From: Valencia hispanica
Lineage: Eukaryota > Chordata > Actinopteri > Cyprinodontiformes > Valenciidae
Direction: 5' to 3'
Length of the DNA: 64,000 nucleotides
NCBI GenBank assembly: GCA_963556495.2
Contig: OY747702.1
Coordinates: 57,471,286-57,535,285, forward strand
Shown here: positions 20,719-30,802 of the stretch, one piece after another
Numbering within the stretch: position 1 is the first letter of the stretch
Layout of the letters: the number at the start of each line of letters is the position of its first letter
Program-made: the position numbers and the translations under genes
The notes under the pieces: model-generated
What the model was told of the DNA's origin: nothing
Database searches by the model: none
The model's input: only the letters and a program-made list of their open reading frames with translations

Positions 20719-21694
20719 TAGCGCTATGAAGGTTTTGTAGTCATGGCTGGGGGCTTTCTTAAAGCCATTTTTTCTTTTGCAACTATATAGCTGTTCTAAA
20801 AGACGTACTTGATTCTTGCATTAAATGAGCATTCATTCTCTCTTCTCTTTGAAACACTGCCCTTTTGTGAACCAAACTATGAGCCAAACAATAATCCATT
20901 CTTGGGACAGATGCACCCCAGTTTTGATTCTGGCAAGCAGCATACTTTTTGCATTGATACATACTGTACCCCCTGAATTGTGATTTCTAGTAAAGAGCCA
21001 GGTATTCCTACCTTTCCACTCGCTCCCTGCTTTTGTGTCCACGATATAGTTAGGCCTAAACCTAATTACATTTCATACATAATATTGGAATTTGGGCAAT
21101 TTGTAGAACGCAAATGCACGTCTGTCAATGTTTCATCAGATGTGAACGTTAGAGACTAATTTGACAATAGAGGCACATGGCTTAGGCCCCGCCCACCAAA
21201 AACCCGGTAGTTCTGTGCTAATGCTAACAGAAGGGCCACCTAGTAGGGGCTGCAATTTTACAACAAGGCTGAGTTATGGCAAACAATCCTTTGATACAGT
21301 ATTAAGGTACTTAGAGTGTGACTAAAAAGGGCCCAAACGTCGCGGGGAATTTCATGCCAGGGGCACTTTAAATGAAAAGGCTGGATGATCTGATTCAGGC
21401 CTCAGTGCACTGCAGGTACCCACTGACAACAAAGTTACAGCTGATCACGCTGTTCTGCATCCGTTCCTGATTAGCTCTCACCACAAGCAAGACTTATTAA
21501 CTGCCGCTCCAGGGGGTGCTTGTCCTCTTCACTGCTCACTTTTTTGGTGTATGAAACCGGAATGCTCCAGTTTACGTTTAGAGACTATATCAAAAACTTG
21601 AGTAAAATGTTGCCCAGTTTAATCCCAGGTGATGTCCACAATGTTCCAAATGAGCTCCCCTTAGCTCCCCCATAATTCGAACCCTGTCTATAAT

Positions 21695-22796
21695 ACCCCT
21701 TTCACAGTGCGGCTTTTATGCATTTTTATTTCAGTCCGATAGGAAGATGCAATCCAGGTTCTTACTTATTTTGGGACTATAGTGTACAAACTTCTGATTA
21801 GCAAAACGTTTTGACATGCCAAACTTCTGCTGCACGAGCACTGGATCGCTCACATGCTGTGTATGTGAACCACTGCTACAGAATCCATAGGAAACTGAGC
21901 AGATGATCATATTTAACAAAGGGATTGGTGTTTACACCTTTGAGACAACAGTTCTTTTAAAATGAGCATATTTTTTTCTTAAATTTTTTTGTTGCAATTT
22001 TTGTATTTAAAGAAAGGTGATTGTGTGGTTAGAATGTTCAGTGAATTTCAATAATATAAACAAGAATGCAAGTTTTATGCATTTTCTTTAAAAACGTCAA
22101 AAGGTTGATTTAAAAAACAACAAATGAAACAAAGACAATCAATAAGAGGAGAGCAACAGAAAATCAACAGAAAAAGTAACATTTATCTCCTTCGCTTGAT
22201 TAATGCTAAACGATCATTTAGCCGGCAGCAGGATTTTAGACTCTGGCTGGTTCTGAATGTGGAGTTGACAGGGGAGGCTGGTGTAGCTGGAGATGCCAGA
22301 ATGAATCTGCTCTGCTGTTGTGGCTGTTTGATAGTGACATTCACCTCAGTGCACCTCAACAAGTCCACAGCTTTTCTGCGAGACAAGTCGAGTGTGAGAA
22401 GGTTGGCAGTTTGCCCTTGGCTGATAATGTGTCATCATAAGATTTTGTGTGAGGCAGTGCACCTGGATTTGTGCATGTGGATATAGGAAACACCTGCTTA
22501 TAGTCCATTGCACTGGCTGACAGTTTTCTGAATTGTCAAAAGCCAGATTGTGCAGAGCTAGAGATCTAATATCAAAAGCAAATAAATTCAAAATATAGGA
22601 TCTATTTTCTGCTATACCTTGTGTTTATTACTTATAATAACCTTTTAAACCCCAGATCAATTTCTGCCCTAATTGTTTTCAAAGTGCATACTCAAATTAA
22701 AATTAATTAGTTCTGTTCTTGAACCTTTTGGAGTAGAGAAATGGCTGGGGTCTCTTTGGAAAGAAAACACTGAAATTTCTAACAGAACATGGAGAA
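21695..22796. other. Unassigned sequence
   Basis: A+T-rich DNA between the hAT element and the Tc1 remnant. The 120-codon plus-strand frame at 22124-22486 has no recognisable motif and I do not count it as a gene. Confidence 0.45.
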
Positions 22797-22798
22797 TA

Positions 22799-23730
22799 CA
22801 CTGAGGAACATAAGTATTTGAAATTATGGAGGGGTCTGAAATTCACATTGTAGGTGCATTTCTACTGTGTGAGACAGCATTTTAAAAATAATTCAGGAAA
22901 TCACATTGTCTGATTTTTAAAGAATTTAGTTTTATTTTATTGCTGCACATAAGTATTTGAACACCTGAGAAAATCAGTGTTAATATTTTGGTACATAACC
23001 CTTTGTTTGCACATACAGAGGTCCAATTTTTTCTGTAGTGCTTGACCAGGTTTGCACACACTGCAAGAGAGATTTTGGCAACCGCCTCCACACAGATCAT
23101 CTGTCAGGTTTCGGGGCTGTCACTGAGCAACACAGAGTTTCAGCTCCGTCCAAAGATTTTCTATTGGATTTAGGTCTGGAGACTGGCTACGCCTCTCAAG
23201 AACCTTGATATGCTTCTTACGAAGCCACTCCTTGGTTATCCTGGCTGTGTGCTTTGTGTCATTGTCATGTTGGAAGACCTAGCCACGACCACTCTTCAAT
23301 GCTCTGACAGAGAGAAGGAGGTTGTTCCTCAAAATCTCTCAATACATGGCCCCATTCATCTTCTCCTTAATACAGTGAAGTCGTCCTGTCCCCTTCACAG
23401 AAAAGTACCCCCAAAGCATGATGTTTCAACCCCCATGCTTCACAGTACAGATGGTGTTCTTGGGATCCAACTCATCCTTCTTTGTCATCCAAAAACGGCA
23501 AGTGTTTTTCTGGCAATTCTATTCTGGTCTCATCTGACCACATCATTTTCTTCCATGCCTCCTCTGGATCATCCAGATGGTCATTGGCAAACTTCAGACC
23601 GGCCTGGACATGTGATGACCTGAGCAGGGGAACCTACCGTGCGATGCATGATTTTAAACCATGACGGCGTGGTGTTCTACTGAAAATAACCTTTGAACCT
23701 GTGGTCCCAGCAAACCTGTGGTCCCAGCAA
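22799..23730 (-). mobile_element. Tc1-like transposon remnant with degraded transposase
   Basis: The left end follows a TA (22797-22798) with CACTGAGGAACATAAGTATTTGAA, a Tc1-type terminal repeat; the related AAGTATTTGAACACC recurs at 22950. Minus-strand coding remnants run from about 23680 to 22960. They show FKIMHRTVGSP, an MMWSDETRIE segment (second catalytic Asp), WGYFSVKGTG, then [15 protein letters not shown], [23 protein letters not shown] and VAKISLAVCANLVKHYRKNW at 23100-22960. Several stops and frameshifts interrupt it. The N-terminal DNA-binding half and the other terminal repeat are absent. Confidence 0.85.
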
Positions 23731-23812
23731 GAATTAATTAGTATGAGCGACAAAAACACTTAATTTCCCTCTGGGATCAATAAAGTATTTTTGAATTGGA
23801 ATTGAATTATGT
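23731..23812 (+). mobile_element. Rex1-like 3' end fragment
   Basis: About 80 bp match the terminal part of the Rex1 copies at 14983 and 58235: GAATTAATTAGTATGAG, then CTCTGGGATCAATAAAGTATT and a GAATTGGAATTGAATT tail. It sits exactly between the Tc1 remnant and the L2-A leader. It is preceded by a 17-bp tandem duplication (23696-23729). Confidence 0.8.
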
Positions 23813-24182
23813 CAATAGTAGCAAGAGCCCGCTGTAGGTCTGGCGATGGTATTATGGTGTTTCTTGAGACTTCTTTAAGTATCTTGCAGTCTGCTCTGGG
23901 GGTGAACCTGTTTAGATGGCCAGACCTGGATGTTACAATTAGTTTTTGATGTAGAGTCTTTACCATTCAGTTGATGAGTTGAGGACTTGACATGATTACT
24001 GTAATTTTCCCTTAGGGTGTATGTGCGTGCGTGCATGGTTGTTGACTGGTGGTTGTTGTTGACATGGTTTTGATGACTGTTTTGATGACTGTTTTTAACC
24101 GATTTTAACACCACTGACTTTTAGCAACTTGTTTTTATCGGGGGCGTTTTTTATCCGAGCACGGACTACTTTTTATTTCGTC

Positions 24183-25457
24183 ATGCCTTCACTCACCTGC
24201 ACCCCCGGATGTGATGGCTGCTTTAAATTAACACAAAAAGTTCTGGAGCTGGAGCAGAGGATCTCCACGCTCCATCAAATCCAGGACCACGAGCGCGACG
24301 TGGACATCATCTTCGGCCGGACTTTCGCCGCCGCCAACAGTGCTCAGCTGGCGGACACAATTCCCTGCCAGCCCGGTGAAGCTGCGGAGGGGGAATCCAT
24401 CGCTGGACTCGGACTGCCGAACGCCGGAGGAGCAACAACAACTGCAGAGGAGGACTGCTGGTTCCATCTGGGGGCAAAGCCAAAAGCCCCCATCAGCTCA
24501 ACACCGGTGCTCCAGGGTGTCTGGTCCATGGTCGGAACCGGCCGCGGTGGGGGGGCCCGGAGCAGCCGCCACCGCTCTCCTTCACCCGGCCTCCCATTGT
24601 CAAACCGCTTCGGTGCCCTGGAGCACGACTTTCCTCCTCTGACTGTCCCTCCGGACGCCCTGAAACACCGCAGCTCTGCAGGACTGCCGCCCATCCCCTC
24701 CCAGCAGCCGGAGCAGCAGCCGGGCTCCCGCAGCCCTCCACGTCGCGCTAAACCCAGGACTTGCCGAGGCGTGCTCCACTACACCCCGAACCCACGGAAC
24801 GAGCCCTCGGCGCCGACTACACATCGCTGCAGTCCTGGGGAAGCTAATCCGCCCAACATCCAGCTGGTCCTGGACGGTGAAAGATCCTCTGCCCAGCATC
24901 AACTTGTTGACCAGCCGCCCACCACGCTCATCATTGGAGACTCTATTATCAGGAATGTAAGGATGAGAGGAGCGGTCACACTGTGTTTTCCTGGAGCCAC
25001 CGTAAAGGATATTACTGAACAGATCCTGGACCATATCCAACATCACCCATCTGTGAGTAGAGTTATTATTCACGCTGGAACCAACGACATTCGTAAACAG
25101 CAATCTGAGCTCCTGAAGCTGGATTTTATTAATTTGTTTAATCTTTTAAAATACACACATGTGTCTGTTTTTATTTCTGGCCCCACCCCCACTGTTGGCA
25201 GAGGTATTGGTCGTTTTAGCAGACTTTTATCTCTTAACACCTGGCTTTCCTCTGCCACCGTGATGCACAATATTGGTTTTATGGACAATTTTAACATTTT
25301 CTGGGGCAGGAGTCAATTGTTTGGTCCAGATGGACTACATCTTAATAGACAGGGTGCCCGCATGCTGTCAATGAGCCTGGCATTCCCTCGCCCCCCCCTG
25401 TCTACCACACCAGCCCCAGCTGCACCTGCCCTCCATGCCCCTTCTGCCACATCCTGA
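24183..25457 (+). CDS. L2-A ORF1: coiled coil plus SGNH-esterase-like domain, 424 aa
   Basis: ORF1 proteins of some CR1/L2 LINEs bind nucleic acid and self-associate, and some carry a GDSL/SGNH esterase fold of uncertain role. The start is the first ATG, at 24183; the frame is open 18 codons upstream without an ATG. Residues about 5-15 include two CxxC-like cysteine pairs (TCTPGCDGC), followed by a short heptad-rich coiled coil (about 16-43). A Pro/Ser/Arg-rich linker runs from about 95 to 240. The SGNH domain starts at about 247, with GDSI (Ser254, block I), GTNDIR (Asn301, block III) and DGLHLN (Asp383 and His386, block V). All expected catalytic residues are present. The tail is Pro/Ala-rich and ends at TGA 25455-25457, in the same frame as ORF2. 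Confidence 0.88.
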   Translation: MPSLTCTPGCDGCFKLTQKVLELEQRISTLHQIQDHERDVDIIFGRTFAAANSAQLADTIPCQPGEAAEGESIAGLGLPNAGGATTTAEEDCWFHLGAKPKAPISSTPVLQGVWSMVGTGRGGGARSSRHRSPSPGLPLSNRFGALEHDFPPLTVPPDALKHRSSAGLPPIPSQQPEQQPGSRSPPRRAKPRTCRGVLHYTPNPRNEPSAPTTHRCSPGEANPPNIQLVLDGERSSAQHQLVDQPPTTLIIGDSIIRNVRMRGAVTLCFPGATVKDITEQILDHIQHHPSVSRVIIHAGTNDIRKQQSELLKLDFINLFNLLKYTHVSVFISGPTPTVGRGIGRFSRLLSLNTWLSSATVMHNIGFMDNFNIFWGRSQLFGPDGLHLNRQGARMLSMSLAFPRPPLSTTPAPAAPALHAPSATS

Positions 25458-25679
25458 TGTGCAGCTGGTCCCTGCTCCTATGAACTCTGTTCTGATTTTA
25501 ACAGTAATTCACATATCGGACTTGGACCTTGCCCTAAATCATCTATACCCGTTATTATCAGCAGAGAGCGGACAAATAATAAAAAACGTAGCAAACGCAA
25601 CTCTAATAATCTCAAACAGTTACCAAAAGTCCTACACCCAGTAGATCATACAGTCACTCCATCTCCAACCACTATTAAT
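25458..25679 (+). other. Open in-frame spacer between L2-A ORF1 and ORF2
   Basis: All 74 codons after the ORF1 TGA are open and lead in frame into the ORF2 ATG at 25680. The spacer encodes a strongly basic patch (NNKKRSKRNSNN) close to its end. Two routes to ORF2 are possible: readthrough of the lone TGA giving one protein of about 1,430 codons, or reinitiation at a downstream ATG. No frameshift is needed in either case. Confidence 0.8.
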
Positions 25680-28472
25680 ATGGCACTTTTAAATGTTCGC
25701 TCTCTGCTGAATAAAACTTTTATAATAAATGACCTAATTTTAGATCATAATATACATTGTTTATTTTTAACAGAAACATGGCTGAGTACAGATGCCCCTG
25801 TTGTTCTTACAGAGGCCTCCCCACCAAATTTTAACTTCACTTATTCCACGAGGAGTTGCAAAAGGGGAGGCGGAACTGCTTTTATTAGTTCATCAACGCT
25901 TTCTGCCAAACCTGTTTTATTTGATAATTTTAGTACTTTTGAATATAATGCAACTGTTTTTAGCACTCCTCAGATTTTATGTGTCACAGTTTACAGGCCT
26001 CCTAAAAAGAGTGCACTTTTTATTCAAGAATTTTCAGAGTTTTTATCAATTTTGTACAACTCCTTTGAAAGGATCATTTTAGCTGGTGATTTTAATCTAC
26101 ACATGGATAACCTTTTAGACCCTTTATCAACAGAATTTTTAAATATTTTGAATTATATGGATTTTAGTCAGCATGTCATGCAGCCAACTCACAACAGAGG
26201 ACACACCCTGGACTTGGTCATCACGCATGGCCTGTCCACCCGTGTGTCCTCTGTTGTTGACTTGGCTGTCTCCGACCATTACTGCGTGTTTTTTAACATC
26301 ACCAGTTTTATCCAGCAGGAGACCTCTGTGAGAACTGTCAGGAAGCGCCATCTAACCCCTGAAGTGGCTGCAAGTTTTCTAGAAGTTTTCCAAAAGTTTC
26401 CTCCTACTCTCTTACCTGCCCCCTGGGATTTTATCGTCAGTGATTTTAACAGAAGACTTCAGTCCGCTCTTGACCTGCTGGCTCCACTTAGAGTGAAACG
26501 CTCACATTCAAAACTTGCAGCGCCATGGAGAAATAACAATCTTAAAAAACTAAAGAGGGACTGCAGGGCGGCAGAGAGAAAATGGAGAAAAAATAAAACC
26601 ACGATAAACCATCAATTATACACAGAACTTCTCAAATCCTATAATAATGCTGTAAGAAATTCAAGAAATGCTTACTTTGCAAAAATAATATCAGACAATA
26701 AAAATAATCCTAAAATCCTTTTTTCCACCATTGATAAACTTTTTAACAGAGCTACTAATGCATTTCAGAAAACCCCCTCAAACACTCTTTGTGAGGAGTT
26801 CGCAGACCACTTCAGAGGGAAGGTAGACACCATCAGATGTAATATTTTATCTTCTCAGTGTAACATGGTTTTAGACAAATCTGAATGTGTGTCTCTACCA
26901 GAGGAAACACTGGACAGTTTTGTCCTGGTAGAAGCTGGGACTCTTGATAAAGTTTTCTCCTCAGTGAGGCCCACCACATGTGTTTTGGACCCGATTCCCA
27001 CTTCATTTTTTAAGCCATTTTATGAATCTTTTAGGGATGAGATTTTAACCATGATGAATTGCTCCCTTCAGACGGGGGTCTTTCCTGCCGCCTTTAAAGG
27101 GGCGGAAGTGAAGCCCCTGCTGAAGAAGAGCAATTTAGATTTTAATGATTTTAATAATTTTAGACCGGTATCTAACTTACCATTTTTAAGCAAGGTTTTA
27201 GAAAAGCTAGTTTTAATTCAACTTAATGATTTTATTAATGAGCACAATGTCCTGGAGAAATTTCAGTCTGGCTTTAGGGTGAACCACAGCACAGAGACGG
27301 CCCTTCTGAAGATTTTAAATGATTTTAGAATAAATTATGACACTCAGAAGGTGACAGTGTTGGTTCTACTGGATCTAAGCGCTGCCTTCGATACAGTGGA
27401 TCACACTATTCTTTTAACCCGTTTAAAACAGATCGGCCTCTCTGGTGCTGTTCACAAATGGTTCACATCCTATCTCACAGACAGGACTTTTATGGTAAGT
27501 TTAGATACCTGCTCCTCTAGGGTCCATAGGATTACATGTGGTGTGCCCCAGGGTTCAATTTTAGGCCCAGTGCTTTTTAACCTTTATATGCTCCCTCTTG
27601 GCAGCGTCATCAGGAGACATGGAGTTAACTTTCACAGTTATGCTGATGATACACAGTTATACATCTCCATGTCTCCCGGTGACACACGGCCAATGGATGC
27701 ACTTTTTAACTGCATTTTAGACATTAAATCCTGGATGGCAGAAAACTTTCTCCAGCTCAACCAGGACAAAACTGAAGTTTTAGTCATCGGTCCTGAGGCT
27801 CAGAGAGAGAAACTTTTACCAAAACTACAATCACTGTCTTTTAATCCCTCTTTACAAGTGAAGAACCTGGGCGTGATTTTTGACTCTGAGCTGACTTTTA
27901 TTCCTCACATAAAAAATATCACTAAAATAGGTTTTTATCAACTAAAGAACATCGCCAGAGTCCGCCCCATTCTGTCTCGGGCCAATACGGAGACACTGAT
28001 GCATGCTTGTATCTCCAGTAGAATTGATTACTGTAATGCCCTGCTTTCTGGTCTTCCCAAAAAGAGTATATCAGGTTTACAACTACTACAAAATTCAGCA
28101 GCACGTGTCCTGACGAAGACCAGGAGGCGGGAGCACATTACACCGGTCTTAAAATCATTGCATTGGCTCCCCGTACATTTCAGGATCGACTTTAAGGTTC
28201 TTTTAATGGTTTTTAAGTGTCTTAATGTTCTTGGGCCTTCTTATCTCTCTGAACTGCTTTTACCATATAAACCTTCGCGGTCTCTGCGCTCCTCTGGCAG
28301 CCGTCTCCTTGTCACCCCAAAAGTCAGGACATACAAGCATGGCGAGGCGTCTTTCCAGTTTTATGGCCCTCACCTCTGGAACAGGCTGCCAGAGAACCTC
28401 AGGGCTGCAGAGAATATTCATGTTTTTAAGAGCAGGCTCAAGACTCACCTTTTTAGCTTAGCTTTTAACTGA
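25680..28472 (+). CDS. L2-A ORF2: AP-type endonuclease and reverse transcriptase, 930 aa
   Basis: This protein nicks target DNA and copies element RNA at the nick. Endonuclease residues visible: Asn5 (LNVRSL), Glu32 (LTETWL), the GDFN box at 136-139, TLDLV at 176-180 and SDHYC at 198-202, with a KRGGG loop at 61-65. A basic linker follows (KLKRDCRAAERKWRKNK, about 300). RT blocks: NFRPVSNLPFLSKVLEKLV, then FQSGFRVNHSTETALLK; motif A is LLDLSAAFDTVDH with the catalytic Asp at 565; [14 protein letters not shown]; motif C is [11 protein letters not shown] with YADD at 654-657; then LNQDKTEVLV and LGVIFDSELTF. The C-terminus (GPHLWNRLPENLRAAEN, LKTHLFSLAFN) is the domain also seen in the 4.1 kb fragment. 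The frame is complete with no missing key residue. The ATG at 25680 lies immediately before the EN core, and translation may start upstream in the open spacer. Confidence 0.92.
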   Translation: MALLNVRSLLNKTFIINDLILDHNIHCLFLTETWLSTDAPVVLTEASPPNFNFTYSTRSCKRGGGTAFISSSTLSAKPVLFDNFSTFEYNATVFSTPQILCVTVYRPPKKSALFIQEFSEFLSILYNSFERIILAGDFNLHMDNLLDPLSTEFLNILNYMDFSQHVMQPTHNRGHTLDLVITHGLSTRVSSVVDLAVSDHYCVFFNITSFIQQETSVRTVRKRHLTPEVAASFLEVFQKFPPTLLPAPWDFIVSDFNRRLQSALDLLAPLRVKRSHSKLAAPWRNNNLKKLKRDCRAAERKWRKNKTTINHQLYTELLKSYNNAVRNSRNAYFAKIISDNKNNPKILFSTIDKLFNRATNAFQKTPSNTLCEEFADHFRGKVDTIRCNILSSQCNMVLDKSECVSLPEETLDSFVLVEAGTLDKVFSSVRPTTCVLDPIPTSFFKPFYESFRDEILTMMNCSLQTGVFPAAFKGAEVKPLLKKSNLDFNDFNNFRPVSNLPFLSKVLEKLVLIQLNDFINEHNVLEKFQSGFRVNHSTETALLKILNDFRINYDTQKVTVLVLLDLSAAFDTVDHTILLTRLKQIGLSGAVHKWFTSYLTDRTFMVSLDTCSSRVHRITCGVPQGSILGPVLFNLYMLPLGSVIRRHGVNFHSYADDTQLYISMSPGDTRPMDALFNCILDIKSWMAENFLQLNQDKTEVLVIGPEAQREKLLPKLQSLSFNPSLQVKNLGVIFDSELTFIPHIKNITKIGFYQLKNIARVRPILSRANTETLMHACISSRIDYCNALLSGLPKKSISGLQLLQNSAARVLTKTRRREHITPVLKSLHWLPVHFRIDFKVLLMVFKCLNVLGPSYLSELLLPYKPSRSLRSSGSRLLVTPKVRTYKHGEASFQFYGPHLWNRLPENLRAAENIHVFKSRLKTHLFSLAFN

Positions 28473-29036
28473 TTATTATTTATCACTGTTTGTTTAATTG
28501 CTTTGGATGTTTTATATGATTATATTTTTATCAGTTTTACTTTTCAATCTTAGCACATTAATTTACCTTTTCTTTTTATACTTTAATTTATCTTAATCCC
28601 CGTTCCAGTGTTTCCTCTGTGGGAGCCCTCTGCCCCGGGAGCGGTGGTCGGCTGTAGCTGCCTGGGTGCTCTCCGGGTGGAGCTTGGGTGGAGGTGGGGG
28701 TCTTGGCCTTGCCTCCACTGGGTGCCCTATGTCAGTGCCTCGGCTGCTGCTGTTAATCTACTGCTGCCGGGGCAGATGGCTCCTCTGATGGCGTTTCCTT
28801 GCATGGTTCATCTGCACTCGGCCCAATGTCCTTTTTTACCTTTTCTTTTAACTGTGTGTGTGCATGGGAGATGGGTTGGGGGGAGGGGGGTATAACTGTG
28901 ACCATGCTTTTAAATCTGTGGGGGAGGGAAGGGAAGGTGGTTTTATGTGGGGTCATTTTAATCTGTAAAGCACTTTGTGTTGCAACTTCTTGTATGAAAA
29001 GCGCTTCATAAATAAAGTTTGATTTGATTTGATTTT
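28473..29036 (+). other. L2-A 3' UTR with conserved 3' stem region and TTTGA tail
   Basis: The untranslated tail ends in GTAAAGCACTTTGTG, AAAAGCGCTTCATAAATAAAG and three to four TTTGA units. The same layout, with different tail units, occurs in L2-B (TTGCC) and L2-C (ATTGA). In studied L2 elements such 3' stems and short tail repeats are recognised by the reverse transcriptase, so this is the likely RNA recognition module (established for the clade, inferred here). Confidence 0.75.
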
Positions 29037-29705
29037 GTTTGTCATGTGTGTCTTTGTGTTGCCCTTTGATTAGCATCGGGACCTAGGTGTGCTCACTCGA
29101 GATCACCAGCACCTCAACCCCACTGACCCTGCAAGAATGAAGCAAATATAGAAAATAGTTACAAGGCTTTGTAAGGCTGTTATAATGTCAGTAATTTGTA
29201 AGATGCCATTTTGTTACATTGATGACCATTTTTGGCTGGGAAAATGTCCAAGTACCTAGAGAGACCAAAAAAGCACAGAACTGTACCATCTTGGGTCTGA
29301 CTAGCTTGTAGCCTACCACAACAACAACCTCCAAACTAAATGCTGTAAGATATATGTCCTGTACAGGCATATTACATAATATACTATATAATAACTTGGT
29401 GCCTTGATGGTACCTTTTACCAAACTCTTCATGTGAAAATAAACCCTTTTATTTCTATCTTCAGATAATTCATATTGTTCATTTGCCATGTTTTTTTGTG
29501 AAAAAGGAATATTGTTGTAAGAGAAGCGCAGATGTTAACCAATAAATCATAGCAATAGTTTGAACTGTGCTAGTTCCATGGCCTTTGTTATTCAGCAAGG
29601 TCACTCAGTGGGCTGCAAATGGCACAGAGCCATCATTAGTTTCCATCTGTGCTTTTCCTGCTTTAACAAATCTACTGGTTTGCTGTGAACTTAAGTTCAA
29701 ACAGG

Positions 29706-29707
<2 letters not shown>
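29037..29707. other. Unassigned sequence
   Basis: No gene or repeat recognised between the L2-A tail and the (AT)n tract. Confidence 0.45.

Positions 29708-29791
<84 letters not shown>
29708..29791. repeat. (AT)n microsatellite, about 42 units
   Basis: An uninterrupted alternation of A and T for about 84 bp. It makes spurious open frames of alternating Tyr and Ile on both strands. Confidence 0.97.
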
Positions 29792-29792
<1 letters not shown>

Positions 29793-30726
29793 AGAAACAG
29801 CTGAGAACAGCTCTCAATAAGGATGCTGAACCTGCTTCCCTAATCTAAATCTTGGTGTTTTTTTTGAATATTTTTCTTTGAATATTTTCTTCACTATTTT
29901 CTCATCAGGACCAGGAGTACTGGTCGTTAAATGATTGGCTTATATTGCACGTTTTTCTGTTTTACATGTATGACATGGTTATGATGTCATACACTCAGCT
30001 GAAAAGTCCTTGAGCTTGTGTGTTTCTGCATTATTTATATTAGCTTTTAAGCTACACAGTGAATTGCTTTGGAGGTCATGCAACCTGGAATGATAAAAAA
30101 GACATGAGCCAACCAAATTTCATGTAAGATGAATGAAGCTCCATAAACACGGTTCCATTAAAATTTTAACAGTATCAGGCTTAACTTATGAAGCAGGTAA
30201 ATTTTCTTTAGTAAAAGTGCAGTCAGAGAAAATTATCAACAAAGTTTCACAAGAAAAGGATAAGATTTTCAAGTTTTAAGCCCACAAGTTTAGCAATTAA
30301 GCAAATGGATGCAGAAAAGATCACAGAGAATAGGCCGTCTTCAGCTGCAGTGCATGAAACAAAGGGTTTTAGGTTCAATTGCAGCTCCTACTAACTGAGT
30401 GACTCTACTGAGACAGATGGTTGACACATAGGCTTACAGTGTTTTCAGTGATCCAGTCAGCGTGGTGACTTAACAGGAAATATGTATGTGGCAAGTGAAA
30501 GCACAAAGAATGCAAAACTGACGCGAACCATGATGCAAAAATATACCCACACCATCAGTTAATTTAGTATAATAGTCAATCCAATAGACATTATTTGGAC
30601 AACATAAGCTGAAATACAGTTCGAACATTAAAAAACAGAAACAAGCCTCAAAGCAAGGAATTTATGTAGTTTTTATTAGCTGCCAAACTTGGAGAGGCTG
30701 AGGGTAATTTAATTGTTGTCCAGTGC
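29792..30726. other. Unassigned sequence
   Basis: A+T-rich DNA with no recognised coding region or repeat. Confidence 0.45.
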
Positions 30727-30802
30727 TGTGGCACAGAACGATGAGACACACACGTTGAGCAACTTTTAGCATTAAACATGAATATTTATTCTTCTTCAGA
30801 AC
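30727..30802 (-). repeat. Left copy of a diverged direct repeat, possible LTR relic
   Basis: The block from GCTGTGGCACAG to TTTATTCTTCTTC resembles 33172-33243 in the same orientation (about 75 bp, roughly 80% by eye). On the minus strand both carry AATAAA followed by about 50 bp ending GTGCCA, like the 3' part of an LTR. The two copies are 2.4 kb apart. Similarity fades beyond these limits. Confidence 0.5.

Larger units (their letters stand above)
19271..21686. mobile_element. Non-autonomous hAT-like transposon with perfect 8-bp target duplication
   Basis: The left end starts CAGGGTTCGAATTA at 19271 and the right end is its exact reverse complement (TAATTCGAACCCTG, ending at 21686). Both are flanked by TCTATAAT (19263-19270 and 21687-21694). 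A 14-bp perfect terminal repeat, CAGGG ends and an 8-bp target duplication are the signature of the hAT superfamily. Subtracting an L2-B insertion (19546-20718) leaves about 1.24 kb. No transposase motif was found in what remains, so it depended on another element. The right subterminal region has repeated GGGGAGCT motifs that could be transposase-binding sites (inference). Confidence 0.85.
23813..29036 (+). mobile_element. L2-A LINE, near-complete copy with two open ORFs
   Basis: This is the best-preserved element in the window. It comprises a leader (about 23813-24182), ORF1 (24183-25457), an open in-frame spacer (25458-25679), ORF2 (25680-28472) and a 3' UTR of about 560 bp. The 3' end carries the conserved GTAAAGCACTTTGTG stem region, AATAAA at 29011-29016 and TTTGA repeats (29018-29034). 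ORF2 holds EN and RT of the L2 clade. Neither ORF contains a stop or frameshift. The 5' boundary is inferred from the end of the preceding Rex1 tail. No target duplication was resolved, so a complete promoter is not proven. Confidence 0.85.

Noticed and set aside
22124..22486. 120-codon plus-strand frame
   Set aside because: No recognisable protein family, and the neighbouring sequence shows no exon signals.
24340..25103. Overlapping frames of 75-167 codons on both strands within L2-A ORF1
   Set aside because: Shadows of the G+C-rich ORF1 in other frames.
25435..25644. 69-codon frame across the L2-A spacer as a third ORF
   Set aside because: It is in a different frame from both ORFs and has no motif. 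The in-frame spacer reading is the better supported one.
29567..29848. 93-codon and 70-codon open frames of alternating Tyr and Ile
   Set aside because: They are produced by the (AT)n tract on both strands; the same applies to 36970-37407 and 37101-37394.
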